This document shows positions 15,483-23,634 of a DNA stretch of 34,922 nucleotides, in pieces. The position numbers and the translations under genes were made by a program. Position 1 is the stretch's first letter; each line of letters begins with the position of its first letter. The notes beneath the pieces were generated by a model. The model was not told where the DNA came from. It worked only from the letters and a program-made list of their open reading frames with translations, and ran no database searches. Origin of the DNA: Amycolatopsis sp. A133. Its GTDB lineage: Bacteria; Actinomycetota; Actinomycetes; Mycobacteriales; Pseudonocardiaceae. The stretch spans positions 1 through 34,922 of the forward strand of contig NZ_JAVHJU010000050.1 of NCBI RefSeq assembly GCF_031082405.1, given 5' to 3'.

Positions 15483-18326
15483 CTAGGGGTACGGCGCATC
15501 CCGGGCCGGGTGCCTTTCCGATGGCACCGTGGCCAGCAGGGCTTGGATCTCCGCCACGCGGGGATCGCCGAGGCGCTGGCTGACGGTCAGCGCCTCGGCC
15601 CAGTGATCACCCGCTTCGCGCTCCCGGCCCGTGCGGTGCTTGAGGCGGCCCAACGTGATCTGGACGTCGATCGTGCCGTAGTCCGCGTTGAGCTCCTTCA
15701 GCTCGGCGAGAGCGTCGAGGCCCGCCTTCTCCGCTTCGTCGTGCCTGCCGGCTCCTTCGAGCGCTTCGGCGACGTTCCCGAGCGCGAGCGCCGCGTGGTA
15801 GCGGTCGCCGAGTTCGGCGAACGCTTCGTGGGCCGCTTGGGCGGCTTCGGCCGCGTGGTCGTAGTCGCGGAGGCCGATGCGGCTCGCGCTGACGTTGAGA
15901 AGCGCGTGCGGCACGAACGTGCGCTGGCCGTGGTCGCGGGCGAGGTGGACCGCCATGAGCGCGTGGCGTTCGGCCTCGGCGTATTCGGCCCGCACGTAGT
16001 ACGCGCCGGCGAGGTTGGACAGGATCGCCACGGTCAGCGTGCTGCCCTCGCCGGTCTCGGACGCCGCGCGCGCTTCCTCCAGTGCCTCGATCGCCTTGTC
16101 GGGCTGGAGGGTGCGCAGGTAGGCCGAGCCGAGGTTGTTGGCGCTGTACTGGAGACCGGTGCTGTCGCCCGCGTCGCGGGTGGCGGCGACCGCCGTGCGC
16201 GCGGTCGTGATCCAGTCGTCGCGGTCGTGGCGCTCGGCGAAGAACCCGCGCAGGAGCCACGCGAGTTTCCAGGCGTGCGCGGTCCAGCCGTGACCGGCGG
16301 CGATGCCCACGAGCGCGGTGAGCGCCTGGCGTTCGGTGGTGTACCAGGCGATCGTCTGCTCGTGCTGTGCGAAGCGGACGGCGGGCAGCGGCGCGGGCTC
16401 GAGCGTGATGTCCTCGGTGAGCAGGTCGGGGCGGACGAGCTTGTTCGCTTCGGCGACGCTGGCGAGGTACCAGTCGACGAGCCGGCGCAGCGCCGCCGCG
16501 CGCTCGTCCGCCGTCGTCTCGGTTTCGACGAGTTCGCCGGCGTAGACGCGCAGGAGGTCGTGGAACTGGTAGCGGTCGGTGCCGGGCTGGTTGAGCAGGT
16601 GCGCGGCGGCGAGCTGGTCGGCGAGTTCACGGGCTTCGCGCAGGTCGGCACCGGCGAGCGCGGCGGCCGACGACAGGCTGAAGCCGTGGCCGGGGTGCAG
16701 GCCGAGCAGCCGGAAGAAGCGGGCCGCGGCCGGGCGCAGTGCTTTGTACGACCAGGAGAACGCGGCGCGCAGGTCGGTGCCGGCGTCCTCGGGGTCGCGC
16801 AGGGTGTCGAGCCGCAGCCGCTGGTCGCGGAGCTCTTCGACGATTCCGGCGAGCGAGACGCCGGAAAACCGGGACGCGCGTTCCCCGGCCAGCGCCAGCG
16901 CCAGCGGCAGGCGGCCGCACAGCTGGACGAGTTCGGCGACGGCGCCGGGCTCGGCGGCGAGGCGCTGCGACCCGACGCTGCCGGCGAGCAGCGCGGTCGC
17001 GTCGCGGTCGTCGAAGGAACGCAAGGCGATGCGGCGGGCGCCGTCGCGGGCGACGAGGCCGCGCAGCTGGTTGCGGCTGGTCACCACGACCAGGTTGCCG
17101 GGCCCGGGCAGGAGCGGACGGACCTGGTCGGCGTCGCGCGCGTTGTCGAGCAGCATGAGGGTGCGGCTGCCCGCCAGCCTGCTGCGCAGCAGCGCCGAGC
17201 GTTCCTCCACTGTGGAAGGCAGCGTCTCGGGCGGGACGCCGAGGGCGCGCAGGAAGCCGGCCAGCGCGGCGCCGGGCGCCACCGGGGTTTCGGCGGAGTG
17301 GCCGCGCAGGTCGAGGAACAGCTGGCCGCCGGGGAAGCGATCGCGCACGCGGTGGGACCAGTGCACCGCCAGCGACGTCTTCCCGACCCCCGCGGTGCCT
17401 TCGACGACGACGATGCCGGAGGCGCCCCCGGGCGGGAGCCGGTCGAGTTCGGCGAGTTCGGGTCCGCGTCCGGTGAAGCCGGCGACGTCGAAGGGCAGCT
17501 GCCGGGGGACGGTGTGGACGGCCGGTCCGGCGTCGGCGGCGAGCAGTTCGGCGTGCAGGCGGCGAAGGTCTTCACCCGGTTCGACGCCCAGTTCGTCGGC
17601 CAGCAACGCACGCAGCCCGGCGTAGCGCGCCAGAGCTTCGGCGCGGCGCCCGGACCGGGCGAGGGCGCGCACCAGCCGTTCCCACAACGACTCCCGCAGC
17701 GGGTGCTGGGCGACGAGGTCGGTCAGTTCGGCGACGAGCCGGGCGTCGGGAACGAGCCCGGCATCGAGGTCGATGCGCTGTTCGACGGCGAACAGGTACC
17801 GCTCGGTCAGCAGCGGCTCCCATTCGGCGGCCAGCGCGGGAGAGCCGACCCCTTCGAGGGGGACCCCGCCCCAGCCATCGAGCGCGGCGGTGAGCAGTTC
17901 TCGGCGGTGGGCGGGTTCCGTCGCGGCGGCGGCCCGGTCGAGGGTCTGGAGGAAGCGCAGGGCGTCCACCCGGGACGGGTCGACGACCAGCCGGTACCCG
18001 TCCGGTTCGGTGACGACGGTTTCTTCGCCGCAGAGCCGGCGAAGGCGCATGACGTAGGTTTGCAGGCTGCCCCGGATGTGCGCGGGCGGAGTCTCGCCCC
18101 ACACTCCCCGGGCAAGGGCATCGATCGACACCAGGCGGCCGGCGGCCAGCGCGAGCGTGGCGAGCAGCGCGCGCTGGCGGGAACTGGTCAGCACGATCGG
18201 CGAGCCGTCGACGAGCACCTGGAACGGGCCGAGCAGCCGGATGTCGATGGTGGTCGCCCCCAGGTTCGCCTCGCGCACCGCCGGCCCCGCCGGACGCGGG
18301 CCCCGAGGAACGCAGCGTGGCATCAC
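15483..18326 (-). CDS. AfsR/SARP-type regulator with NB-ARC and TPR domains
   Basis: This 947-residue regulator has an OmpR-like winged helix (about 28-115, with GSLQTYVMRLRRLCG) and a bacterial transcriptional activation domain (about 122-265, ending ALLADELGVEPGEDLRRLHAEL). An NB-ARC ATPase (about 285-550) carries the P-loop GTAGVGKTS at 310-318, and helical TPR-type repeats run from about 600 to the end. The architecture and length resemble AfsR, an activator of secondary metabolism. No biosynthetic genes lie nearby, so it may act globally or in trans. Start options are GTG 18326, ATG 18323 and GTG 18278; none has a good ribosome-binding site. GTG 18326 overlaps the stop of an upstream short reading (GTGA). 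Confidence 0.9.
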   Translation of the reverse strand: MMPRCVPRGPRPAGPAVREANLGATTIDIRLLGPFQVLVDGSPIVLTSSRQRALLATLALAAGRLVSIDALARGVWGETPPAHIRGSLQTYVMRLRRLCGEETVVTEPDGYRLVVDPSRVDALRFLQTLDRAAAATEPAHRRELLTAALDGWGGVPLEGVGSPALAAEWEPLLTERYLFAVEQRIDLDAGLVPDARLVAELTDLVAQHPLRESLWERLVRALARSGRRAEALARYAGLRALLADELGVEPGEDLRRLHAELLAADAGPAVHTVPRQLPFDVAGFTGRGPELAELDRLPPGGASGIVVVEGTAGVGKTSLAVHWSHRVRDRFPGGQLFLDLRGHSAETPVAPGAALAGFLRALGVPPETLPSTVEERSALLRSRLAGSRTLMLLDNARDADQVRPLLPGPGNLVVVTSRNQLRGLVARDGARRIALRSFDDRDATALLAGSVGSQRLAAEPGAVAELVQLCGRLPLALALAGERASRFSGVSLAGIVEELRDQRLRLDTLRDPEDAGTDLRAAFSWSYKALRPAAARFFRLLGLHPGHGFSLSSAAALAGADLREARELADQLAAAHLLNQPGTDRYQFHDLLRVYAGELVETETTADERAAALRRLVDWYLASVAEANKLVRPDLLTEDITLEPAPLPAVRFAQHEQTIAWYTTERQALTALVGIAAGHGWTAHAWKLAWLLRGFFAERHDRDDWITTARTAVAATRDAGDSTGLQYSANNLGSAYLRTLQPDKAIEALEEARAASETGEGSTLTVAILSNLAGAYYVRAEYAEAERHALMAVHLARDHGQRTFVPHALLNVSASRIGLRDYDHAAEAAQAAHEAFAELGDRYHAALALGNVAEALEGAGRHDEAEKAGLDALAELKELNADYGTIDVQITLGRLKHRTGREREAGDHWAEALTVSQRLGDPRVAEIQALLATVPSERHPARDAPYP

Positions 18327-18466
18327 TCGGCCGGGCGCTCAAGCAACTTTGCGAAATTGGGCGGAACCGGTCCAGGGCGTGGGGTTGGGCCGAGCGGGTG
18401 ACGCGCGGGGCTGGTTCGGGAGTGTGTGCTGGCAGTGAGTGATCTTTCGGCCGCGCCGCCTGAGAT

Positions 18467-18597
18467 CCGCGAGCCGCCGCTTCCGTACGCGAGCCGGCCT
18501 TCTGCGCACGCCAGCCGCCGCTTCCCGTACGCGACCGAACCGTCTGCGTACGCCAGCTGACGCTTCCCGTACCTGCGCCGACCGTCCGGCGCGCGGA
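18467..18597. repeat. 21-bp-periodic repeat in gene-poor stretch
   Basis: The 443-base gap 18327-18769 has no confident gene. Within it about six diverged units of 20-21 bp alternate in two forms, giving 41-42 bp pairs starting at 18473, 18514 and 18556. Examples are CCGCTTCCCGTACGCGA and CCGTCTGCGTACGCCAG. Because 21 is a multiple of three, a minus-strand reading (18715 to 18323) contains five heptapeptides of the form Tyr/Cys-Gly/Ala-x-x-x-Leu/Val-Ala, for example YGKRQLA, YADGSVA, YGKRRLA and CAEGRLA. That reading ends in a GTGA overlap with the regulator start. Whether it is translated is unclear, because the hairpin at 18627 lies inside it. Confidence 0.75.
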
Positions 18598-18626
18598 TCG
18601 CTTCTGCCGCACCGGCCCGGACATGC

Positions 18627-18661
18627 GGCAGGGCCCCGCGCACGTCACGCGGGGCCCTGCC
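18627..18661. terminator. strong hairpin, probable hupB terminator
   Basis: GGCAGGGCCCCGCG (18627-18640) and CGCGGGGCCCTGCC (18648-18661) form a perfect 14-bp stem with a 7-base loop. It lies 108 bases past the hupB stop on the minus strand. There is no T-run. An 11-base GGGGGTCCCCC palindrome at 18696-18706 lies between it and hupB. Confidence 0.75.
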
Positions 18662-18769
18662 GGAAACTTGCTCGCCTAACGAGGGGTCGCCTCCTGGGGG
18701 TCCCCCGGATTTCACGTTACCGCAGGGGTCCGACAGTTTTGGGCGAACAGCAGCGGCTCAGCGGGTGGC

Positions 18770-19456
18770 TCAGTCCTTCTTCGCCGCGGCCGAGCTCCGC
18801 CTCGCCGGGGCTTTGGCCGCTGGGGCTTTGGCCGCCGTCGTCTTGCGGGCCGTGGTCGTCTTCGCCGCCGTGGTCTTCGCCGCCGTTGTGGTCGACTTCG
18901 CGGCTGTCGTCTTCGCGGCCGTCGCCTTCGCCGTGGTCGACTTCGCGGCCGTTGCCTTGGGAGCCGCCTTGGCCCGCGTGGTCGCCGGCTTCGCCGCCGC
19001 CGTCTTCGGGGCCGCCTTGGCCGGGGCCGTGGCCGCCGGCTTCGCCGCCGTCGCCCGAGTCCGGCTGGTCGTCGACCGCGTCGTGGCCGGCTTCGGAGCC
19101 GCCGCCGTGCGGGATGTGGCCGCCGCCGGGCGGGTGCTTGTGGTCGTGCGCTTGGCCGGGGTGGCCTTCGGCAGCTTCTTCGCGCCCGAAACGACGTCCT
19201 TGAAGGTGGTGCCGGCGCGGAAGGCGGGGACGTTGGTCTTCTTGACCCGCACGGCTTCGCCGGTGCGGGGGTTCCGGGCCGTCCGCGCGGCGCGGGCGCG
19301 CTTCTCGAACACCCCGAAGCCGGTGATGTTGACCTTTTCGCCCTTGTTGACCGTCCGGATGATGATGTCGACCAGACCGTCGACCGCCTCGGAAGCGGCC
19401 TTCTTGTCGCCCAGGCGCTCCGTCAGCGCCTCGATCAGCTGGGCCTTGTTGGCCAT
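18770..19456 (-). CDS. hupB: HU-like nucleoid protein with basic tail (HupB)
   Basis: The 228-residue DNA-binding protein has an HU domain of about 95 residues, starting MANKAQLIEALTERLGDKK and containing VNITGFGVFEKR and RNPRTGEAV. The tail of about 130 residues is built of Ala, Lys, Thr and Pro in AKxTAAK-type repeats, like a eukaryotic linker histone. This is the mycobacterial HupB/HLP architecture (Rv2986c, 214 residues). ATG at 19456 is supported by GGAGGA six bases upstream. It compacts the chromosome, and its tail lysines are acetylated in mycobacteria. Its position between mutT1 and leuD is conserved. The antisense strand shows long open readings because of the repetitive tail. Confidence 0.95.
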   Translation of the reverse strand: MANKAQLIEALTERLGDKKAASEAVDGLVDIIIRTVNKGEKVNITGFGVFEKRARAARTARNPRTGEAVRVKKTNVPAFRAGTTFKDVVSGAKKLPKATPAKRTTTSTRPAAATSRTAAAPKPATTRSTTSRTRATAAKPAATAPAKAAPKTAAAKPATTRAKAAPKATAAKSTTAKATAAKTTAAKSTTTAAKTTAAKTTTARKTTAAKAPAAKAPARRSSAAAKKD

Positions 19457-19508
19457 GTCCAGTCCTCCAGGAAGGATCCACGGCCGCGTCGGCCGGCTGG
19501 CGACAACG

Positions 19509-19535
19509 GTATTACCAAGGCAGCACAAATTCCAA
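19509..19535 (-). promoter_or_regulatory. candidate hupB promoter
   Basis: On the minus strand TAATAC (19514-19509) is a good -10, with TTGGAA (19535-19530) 15 bases upstream; GGTTGG gives a 17-base spacing. The stretch 19500-19535 is notably AT-richer than its surroundings, as expected for a strong promoter. About 50 bases of leader precede the ATG. Confidence 0.4.
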
Positions 19536-19632
19536 CCGGCTCGCGGAACTTTCCCTTGCCCCGGGACGGGTTCCGACGAACGCCGGACCCCGGTAAGGGG
19601 CTCACGCCGAGCCGTTCGGCAAAGACGAAGCA

Positions 19633-19669
19633 GGGGCGGGATCACTTGCAGGACAAGTGATCCCGCCCC
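19633..19669. terminator. strong hairpin after leuD
   Basis: GGGGCGGGATCACTTG (19633-19648) and CAAGTGATCCCGCCCC (19654-19669) form a perfect 16-bp stem with a 5-base loop. It begins ten bases past the leuD stop on the minus strand and separates leuCD from the hupB promoter. Confidence 0.88.
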
Positions 19670-19678
19670 CGGAGCGGG

Positions 19679-20281
19679 CTAGCCGGCGGTCACCGGCGTC
19701 GTCGTCGGCTTCCAGGACGGGCGGCTCGCCTCGAAGCTGTCGATCTCACCGGCATGGCGCAACGTGAGAGCGATGTCGTCGAGGCCTTCCAGCAGGCGCC
19801 AGCGGACGTAGTCGTCGATCTGGAAGGGCGCGGTGAAGTCCTTGGCCCGCACGGTCTTGGTCTGGAGGTCGACCGTGACCTCGGTGCCGGGCTCGTTCTC
19901 CAGCAGCTTCCAGAGCAGTTCGACGTCTTGCTGCTCGCACTGCGCGGCCACCAGGCCGCCCTTGCCGGAGTTGCCGCGGAAGATGTCGGCGAACCGGGCG
20001 GAGATGACGACCTTGAAGCCGTAGTCCATCAGCGCCCAGACGGCGTGCTCGCGGGAGGAACCGGTTCCGAAGTCCGGCCCCGCGACGAGCACGCTGCCGC
20101 GCGAGAACGGCTCCTGGTTGAGGATGAAGTCCTGGTCGCCGCGCCAGGCGGCGAACAAGCCGTCCTCGAAGCCCGTGCGGGTCACCCGCTTGAGGTAGAC
20201 CGCCGGGATGATCTGGTCGGTGTCCACGTTGGACCGGCGCAGCGGGACGCCGATGCCGGTGTGCTGGGTGAACGGTTCCAT
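19679..20281 (-). CDS. leuD: 3-isopropylmalate dehydratase small subunit
   Basis: The 200-residue swivel-domain subunit of isopropylmalate isomerase works with LeuC to convert 2-isopropylmalate to 3-isopropylmalate in leucine synthesis. Family blocks are NVDTDQIIPAVYLKR (19-33), GPDFGTGSSREHAVWAL and FADIFRGNSGKGGL. Length is normal. ATG at 20281 follows GAGGAG. It lies 22 bases downstream of leuC in the same operon and ends just before a strong terminator. Confidence 0.97.
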   Translation of the reverse strand: MEPFTQHTGIGVPLRRSNVDTDQIIPAVYLKRVTRTGFEDGLFAAWRGDQDFILNQEPFSRGSVLVAGPDFGTGSSREHAVWALMDYGFKVVISARFADIFRGNSGKGGLVAAQCEQQDVELLWKLLENEPGTEVTVDLQTKTVRAKDFTAPFQIDDYVRWRLLEGLDDIALTLRHAGEIDSFEASRPSWKPTTTPVTAG

Positions 20282-20303
20282 GGCAGTAGCTCCTCGAAAA
20301 GGG

Positions 20304-21737
<1,434 letters not shown>

Positions 21738-21826
21738 CTCCGGCTCCTTCCACGGTTCGTCGACGAACTCGGGCGCGCACCTGCGGAACCGGATGCGAGC
21801 CGCGAAGGAGGGCGCAGCTCGAGTTC

Positions 21827-21873
21827 AGGGTTTTCCCAGATGCTGGACTTCCCAAAGTGCGGGACGCTAGTAT
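21827..21873. promoter_or_regulatory. divergent leuC / IclR promoters with shared operator-like site
   Basis: Minus strand: TTGGGA (21855-21850), 17 bases, AACCCT (21832-21827) for leuC. Plus strand: TGGACT (21844-21849), 18 bases, TAGTAT (21868-21873), with the IclR GTG at 21880 exactly at the expected transcription start, so that message should be leaderless. The two -35 elements are adjacent in the inverted repeat ACTT-CCCA-AAGT (21847-21858), so a bound regulator would affect both genes. Confidence 0.55.
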
Positions 21874-21879
21874 CGGGTC

Positions 21880-22581
21880 GTGGGACAGCATAGCGGTATC
21901 GGAGTACTGGACAAAGCAGTGGCCGTCCTGCAGGCGGTCGCGGACGACCCCTGCGGCCTCGCGGAACTGTGCACGCGGACCGGCCTCCCCCGGGCCACCG
22001 CGCACCGGCTCGCGGTCGGCCTGGAGGTGCACCGGCTGCTGCGCCGCGGTCCGGACGGGCGCTGGCGCCCCGGTACGGCGCTGGCCGAGCTCGCGGGCGG
22101 TTCGACGGACCCCCTGCTCGACGCGGCGGGCGTGGTGCTGCCGAAGCTGCGCGACGTCACGGGCGAAAGTGTCCAGCTGTACCGGCGCGACGGGATCCAG
22201 CGCGTGTGCGTGGCGACGGCGGAGCCGCCGAGCGGGCTGCGCGACACGGTCCCGGTGGGTTCGCGGCTGCCGATGACGGCCGGATCGGGCGCGAAGGTGC
22301 TCGCGGCCTGGGCGGACCCGCACACGCAGCGCACGATCCTGGCGGACGCGGTCTTCGGCGAGCGGACGCTCCTGGAGGTCCGGCGGCGGGGCTGGGCGCA
22401 GAGTGTGGCGGAGCGCGAGCCGGGAGTGGCGAGCATCTCGGCGCCGGTGCGCGACTCGGCCGGGACGGTCGTGGCGGCGGTGTCGGTTTCGGGCCCGATC
22501 GAGCGGATCGGCCGGAAACCGGGCGCGCGCTGGGCGGCGGATCTCCTCGCGGCGGCGGATGCGCTGCAGGAACGGCTCTGA
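21880..22581 (+). CDS. IclR-family regulator (NdgR/LtbR-like)
   Basis: The 233-residue regulator has an N-terminal winged helix (about 8-65, with LAELCTRTGLPRATAHRLA) and a C-terminal IclR effector domain (about 80-233). The position divergent from leuCD is that of NdgR in Streptomyces, LtbR in Corynebacterium and Rv2989 in M. tuberculosis, which control leucine synthesis and related amino-acid pathways. The GTG start has no ribosome-binding site but sits seven bases after a TAGTAT -10. It probably represses or tunes leuCD and itself through the shared intergenic site. The effector is not visible from sequence. Confidence 0.9.
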   Translation: MGQHSGIGVLDKAVAVLQAVADDPCGLAELCTRTGLPRATAHRLAVGLEVHRLLRRGPDGRWRPGTALAELAGGSTDPLLDAAGVVLPKLRDVTGESVQLYRRDGIQRVCVATAEPPSGLRDTVPVGSRLPMTAGSGAKVLAAWADPHTQRTILADAVFGERTLLEVRRRGWAQSVAEREPGVASISAPVRDSAGTVVAAVSVSGPIERIGRKPGARWAADLLAAADALQERL

Positions 22582-22625
22582 GGCTCCGGCTTTCTGGGTT
22601 CGCCGGCCGAAGCGGGGTCATCGGG

Positions 22626-22638
22626 GACTTCCGAAGTC
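22626..22638. promoter_or_regulatory. palindrome GACTTCCGAAGTC
   Basis: A perfect 6-bp inverted repeat around a single C. It resembles the ACTT...AAGT sites at 1623-1633 and 21847-21858. It lies 45 bases after the IclR-type stop and 113 bases before the next start. Confidence 0.3.
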
Positions 22639-22687
22639 GCAAACCGCGTGCACCGTTCGGGGGAACCTCGCAAAACTCGCGTATTCG

Positions 22688-22714
22688 GTGACCGCGGTCA
22701 CGTCTCCTCATAGT
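22688..22714 (+). promoter_or_regulatory. 14-bp palindrome overlapping a candidate promoter
   Basis: GTGACCGCGGTCAC (22688-22701) is a perfect palindrome. A -10-like CATAGT follows at 22709-22714, placing the palindrome over the -35 region. A GAGGGGG ribosome-binding site starts at 22726, before the ATG at 22739. The layout suggests repressor control of the small gene downstream. Confidence 0.45.
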
Positions 22715-22738
22715 CGGAACCACCTGAGGGGGATGACC

Positions 22739-22993
22739 ATGACCACCGAACTGAATCGCCGGGCGATGGCGATGCTGCGGGCCGTCGGGGCCGGGCGGGC
22801 CGAACTCACCTGCAGCTGTGAACCCGACCTGCGGGTCGACGGCCTGCCGTGCTGTGACCAGGCCACCGCGCACCAGCTGGCCCGGGACGGCCTGATCCGG
22901 CCCACCCGGGTCGTCGCCGTCGGGCAGTGGACGCGGGCCGAGCTCACCGCCGATGGGCTGCGGATGCTCGACGGGACGCCGGCCGCCGCCTGA
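22739..22993 (+). CDS. small Cys-containing protein of unknown function
   Basis: An 84-residue protein with no family I can name. It starts MTTELNRRAMAML and has four cysteines in two pairs: C25 and C27 (TCSC), then C38 and C39 (PCCD). The C-terminal half, ATAHQLARDGLI to TADGLRMLDG, reads like a small helix-turn-helix or winged-helix fragment. The cysteine spacing could bind Zn or Fe-S, but no histidine pairs with it. ATG 22739 has better spacing to GAGGGGG than ATG 22733. No membrane segment or signal peptide is present. A palindromic operator-like site lies upstream. Confidence 0.7.
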   Translation: MTTELNRRAMAMLRAVGAGRAELTCSCEPDLRVDGLPCCDQATAHQLARDGLIRPTRVVAVGQWTRAELTADGLRMLDGTPAAA

Positions 22994-23045
22994 TGCAACC
23001 GTCCGGGCCGCTCGCGCGTGTACCCGGAAACGCGAGGGGGACCCC

Positions 23046-23630
23046 ATGAAGATCGCTGCCGCCGTGCTCGGTGCCTGCCTGCTGTTGACCGCGTGCGCGG
23101 GCAGGCCCGCCGGGAGCCCGCCGTCCGCTTCCCCGAGCCCGGCCGCCGCGAGCAGCCCGGCCGGGAGCACCCCGGCCGATCCGGCCGCCGTGCGGTGGAT
23201 GGACGGCTTCTGCGCCGCGGTCAACGGCTACCGGGAGCGCACCAACCGCGAAGCCGGGCCCGCCCGGCCGACGCCCGGCTCGGTCGCCGACGCGCAGAAG
23301 GAGCTCAGCGCCACGCTGGGCGGGATCGCGGCCCGGACCGGGGAGGCCGCCCGCAAGCTGGCCGCGCTGCCCGCCGCGCCGGTTCCGCTCGGCGACACCG
23401 TGCGGCAGGCGTTCGCCGCGAAGTACGCGAAGGCGCGTGATCGCGCAGCGGACGCGAAGACCGCGCTCGACCGGGCGAAACCCGGCGACGAGGCGTCCCA
23501 GCACCCGGCGGCCGAGGCCCTCGCTCAAGCGCAGCAGGACGTCGACGGCACGTACGACCCGGTCGGGGCGGTCGCGGAGTCCCCGGAGCTGATGCGCGCC
23601 GCCGCGAGCGCGCCCGGCTGCAAGGCCTGA
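23046..23630 (+). CDS. putative lipoprotein, unknown function
   Basis: A 194-residue exported protein. The N-terminal signal ends in LLLTAC, a lipobox with lipidation cysteine C17. A Pro/Ser/Ala-rich spacer (about 18-50) is followed by a helical domain (about 50-194) rich in Ala, Lys and Gln, with heptad-like stretches (KELSATLGGIAARTGEAARK). Two further cysteines (WMDGFCAAVNGY and APGCKA at the end) may form a disulfide linking the ends of the domain. This layout is common among actinobacterial lipoproteins of unknown role. It converges with the GH3 gene five bases away. Confidence 0.75.
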   Translation: MKIAAAVLGACLLLTACAGRPAGSPPSASPSPAAASSPAGSTPADPAAVRWMDGFCAAVNGYRERTNREAGPARPTPGSVADAQKELSATLGGIAARTGEAARKLAALPAAPVPLGDTVRQAFAAKYAKARDRAADAKTALDRAKPGDEASQHPAAEALAQAQQDVDGTYDPVGAVAESPELMRAAASAPGCKA

Positions 23631-23634
23631 CCGC

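Noticed and set aside
15444..18401. 985-codon plus-strand open frame opposite the AfsR-type gene
   Set aside because: Product is Gly/Arg/Gln-rich without domains; the minus strand has a complete multi-domain regulator.
18323..18715. Confident annotation of the heptad-repeat frame as a gene
   Set aside because: No ribosome-binding site at its GTG (18715), and a strong terminator-like hairpin lies inside the frame; kept only as a repeat and a finding.
18439..19203. Plus-strand frame through the hupB tail
   Set aside because: Ser/Pro-rich shadow of the repetitive HupB tail, which has the correct HU domain in frame on the minus strand.
21738..21826. Leucine-codon attenuator upstream of leuC
   Set aside because: The roughly 80-base leader shows no short ORF with clustered Leu codons and no terminator-like stem.
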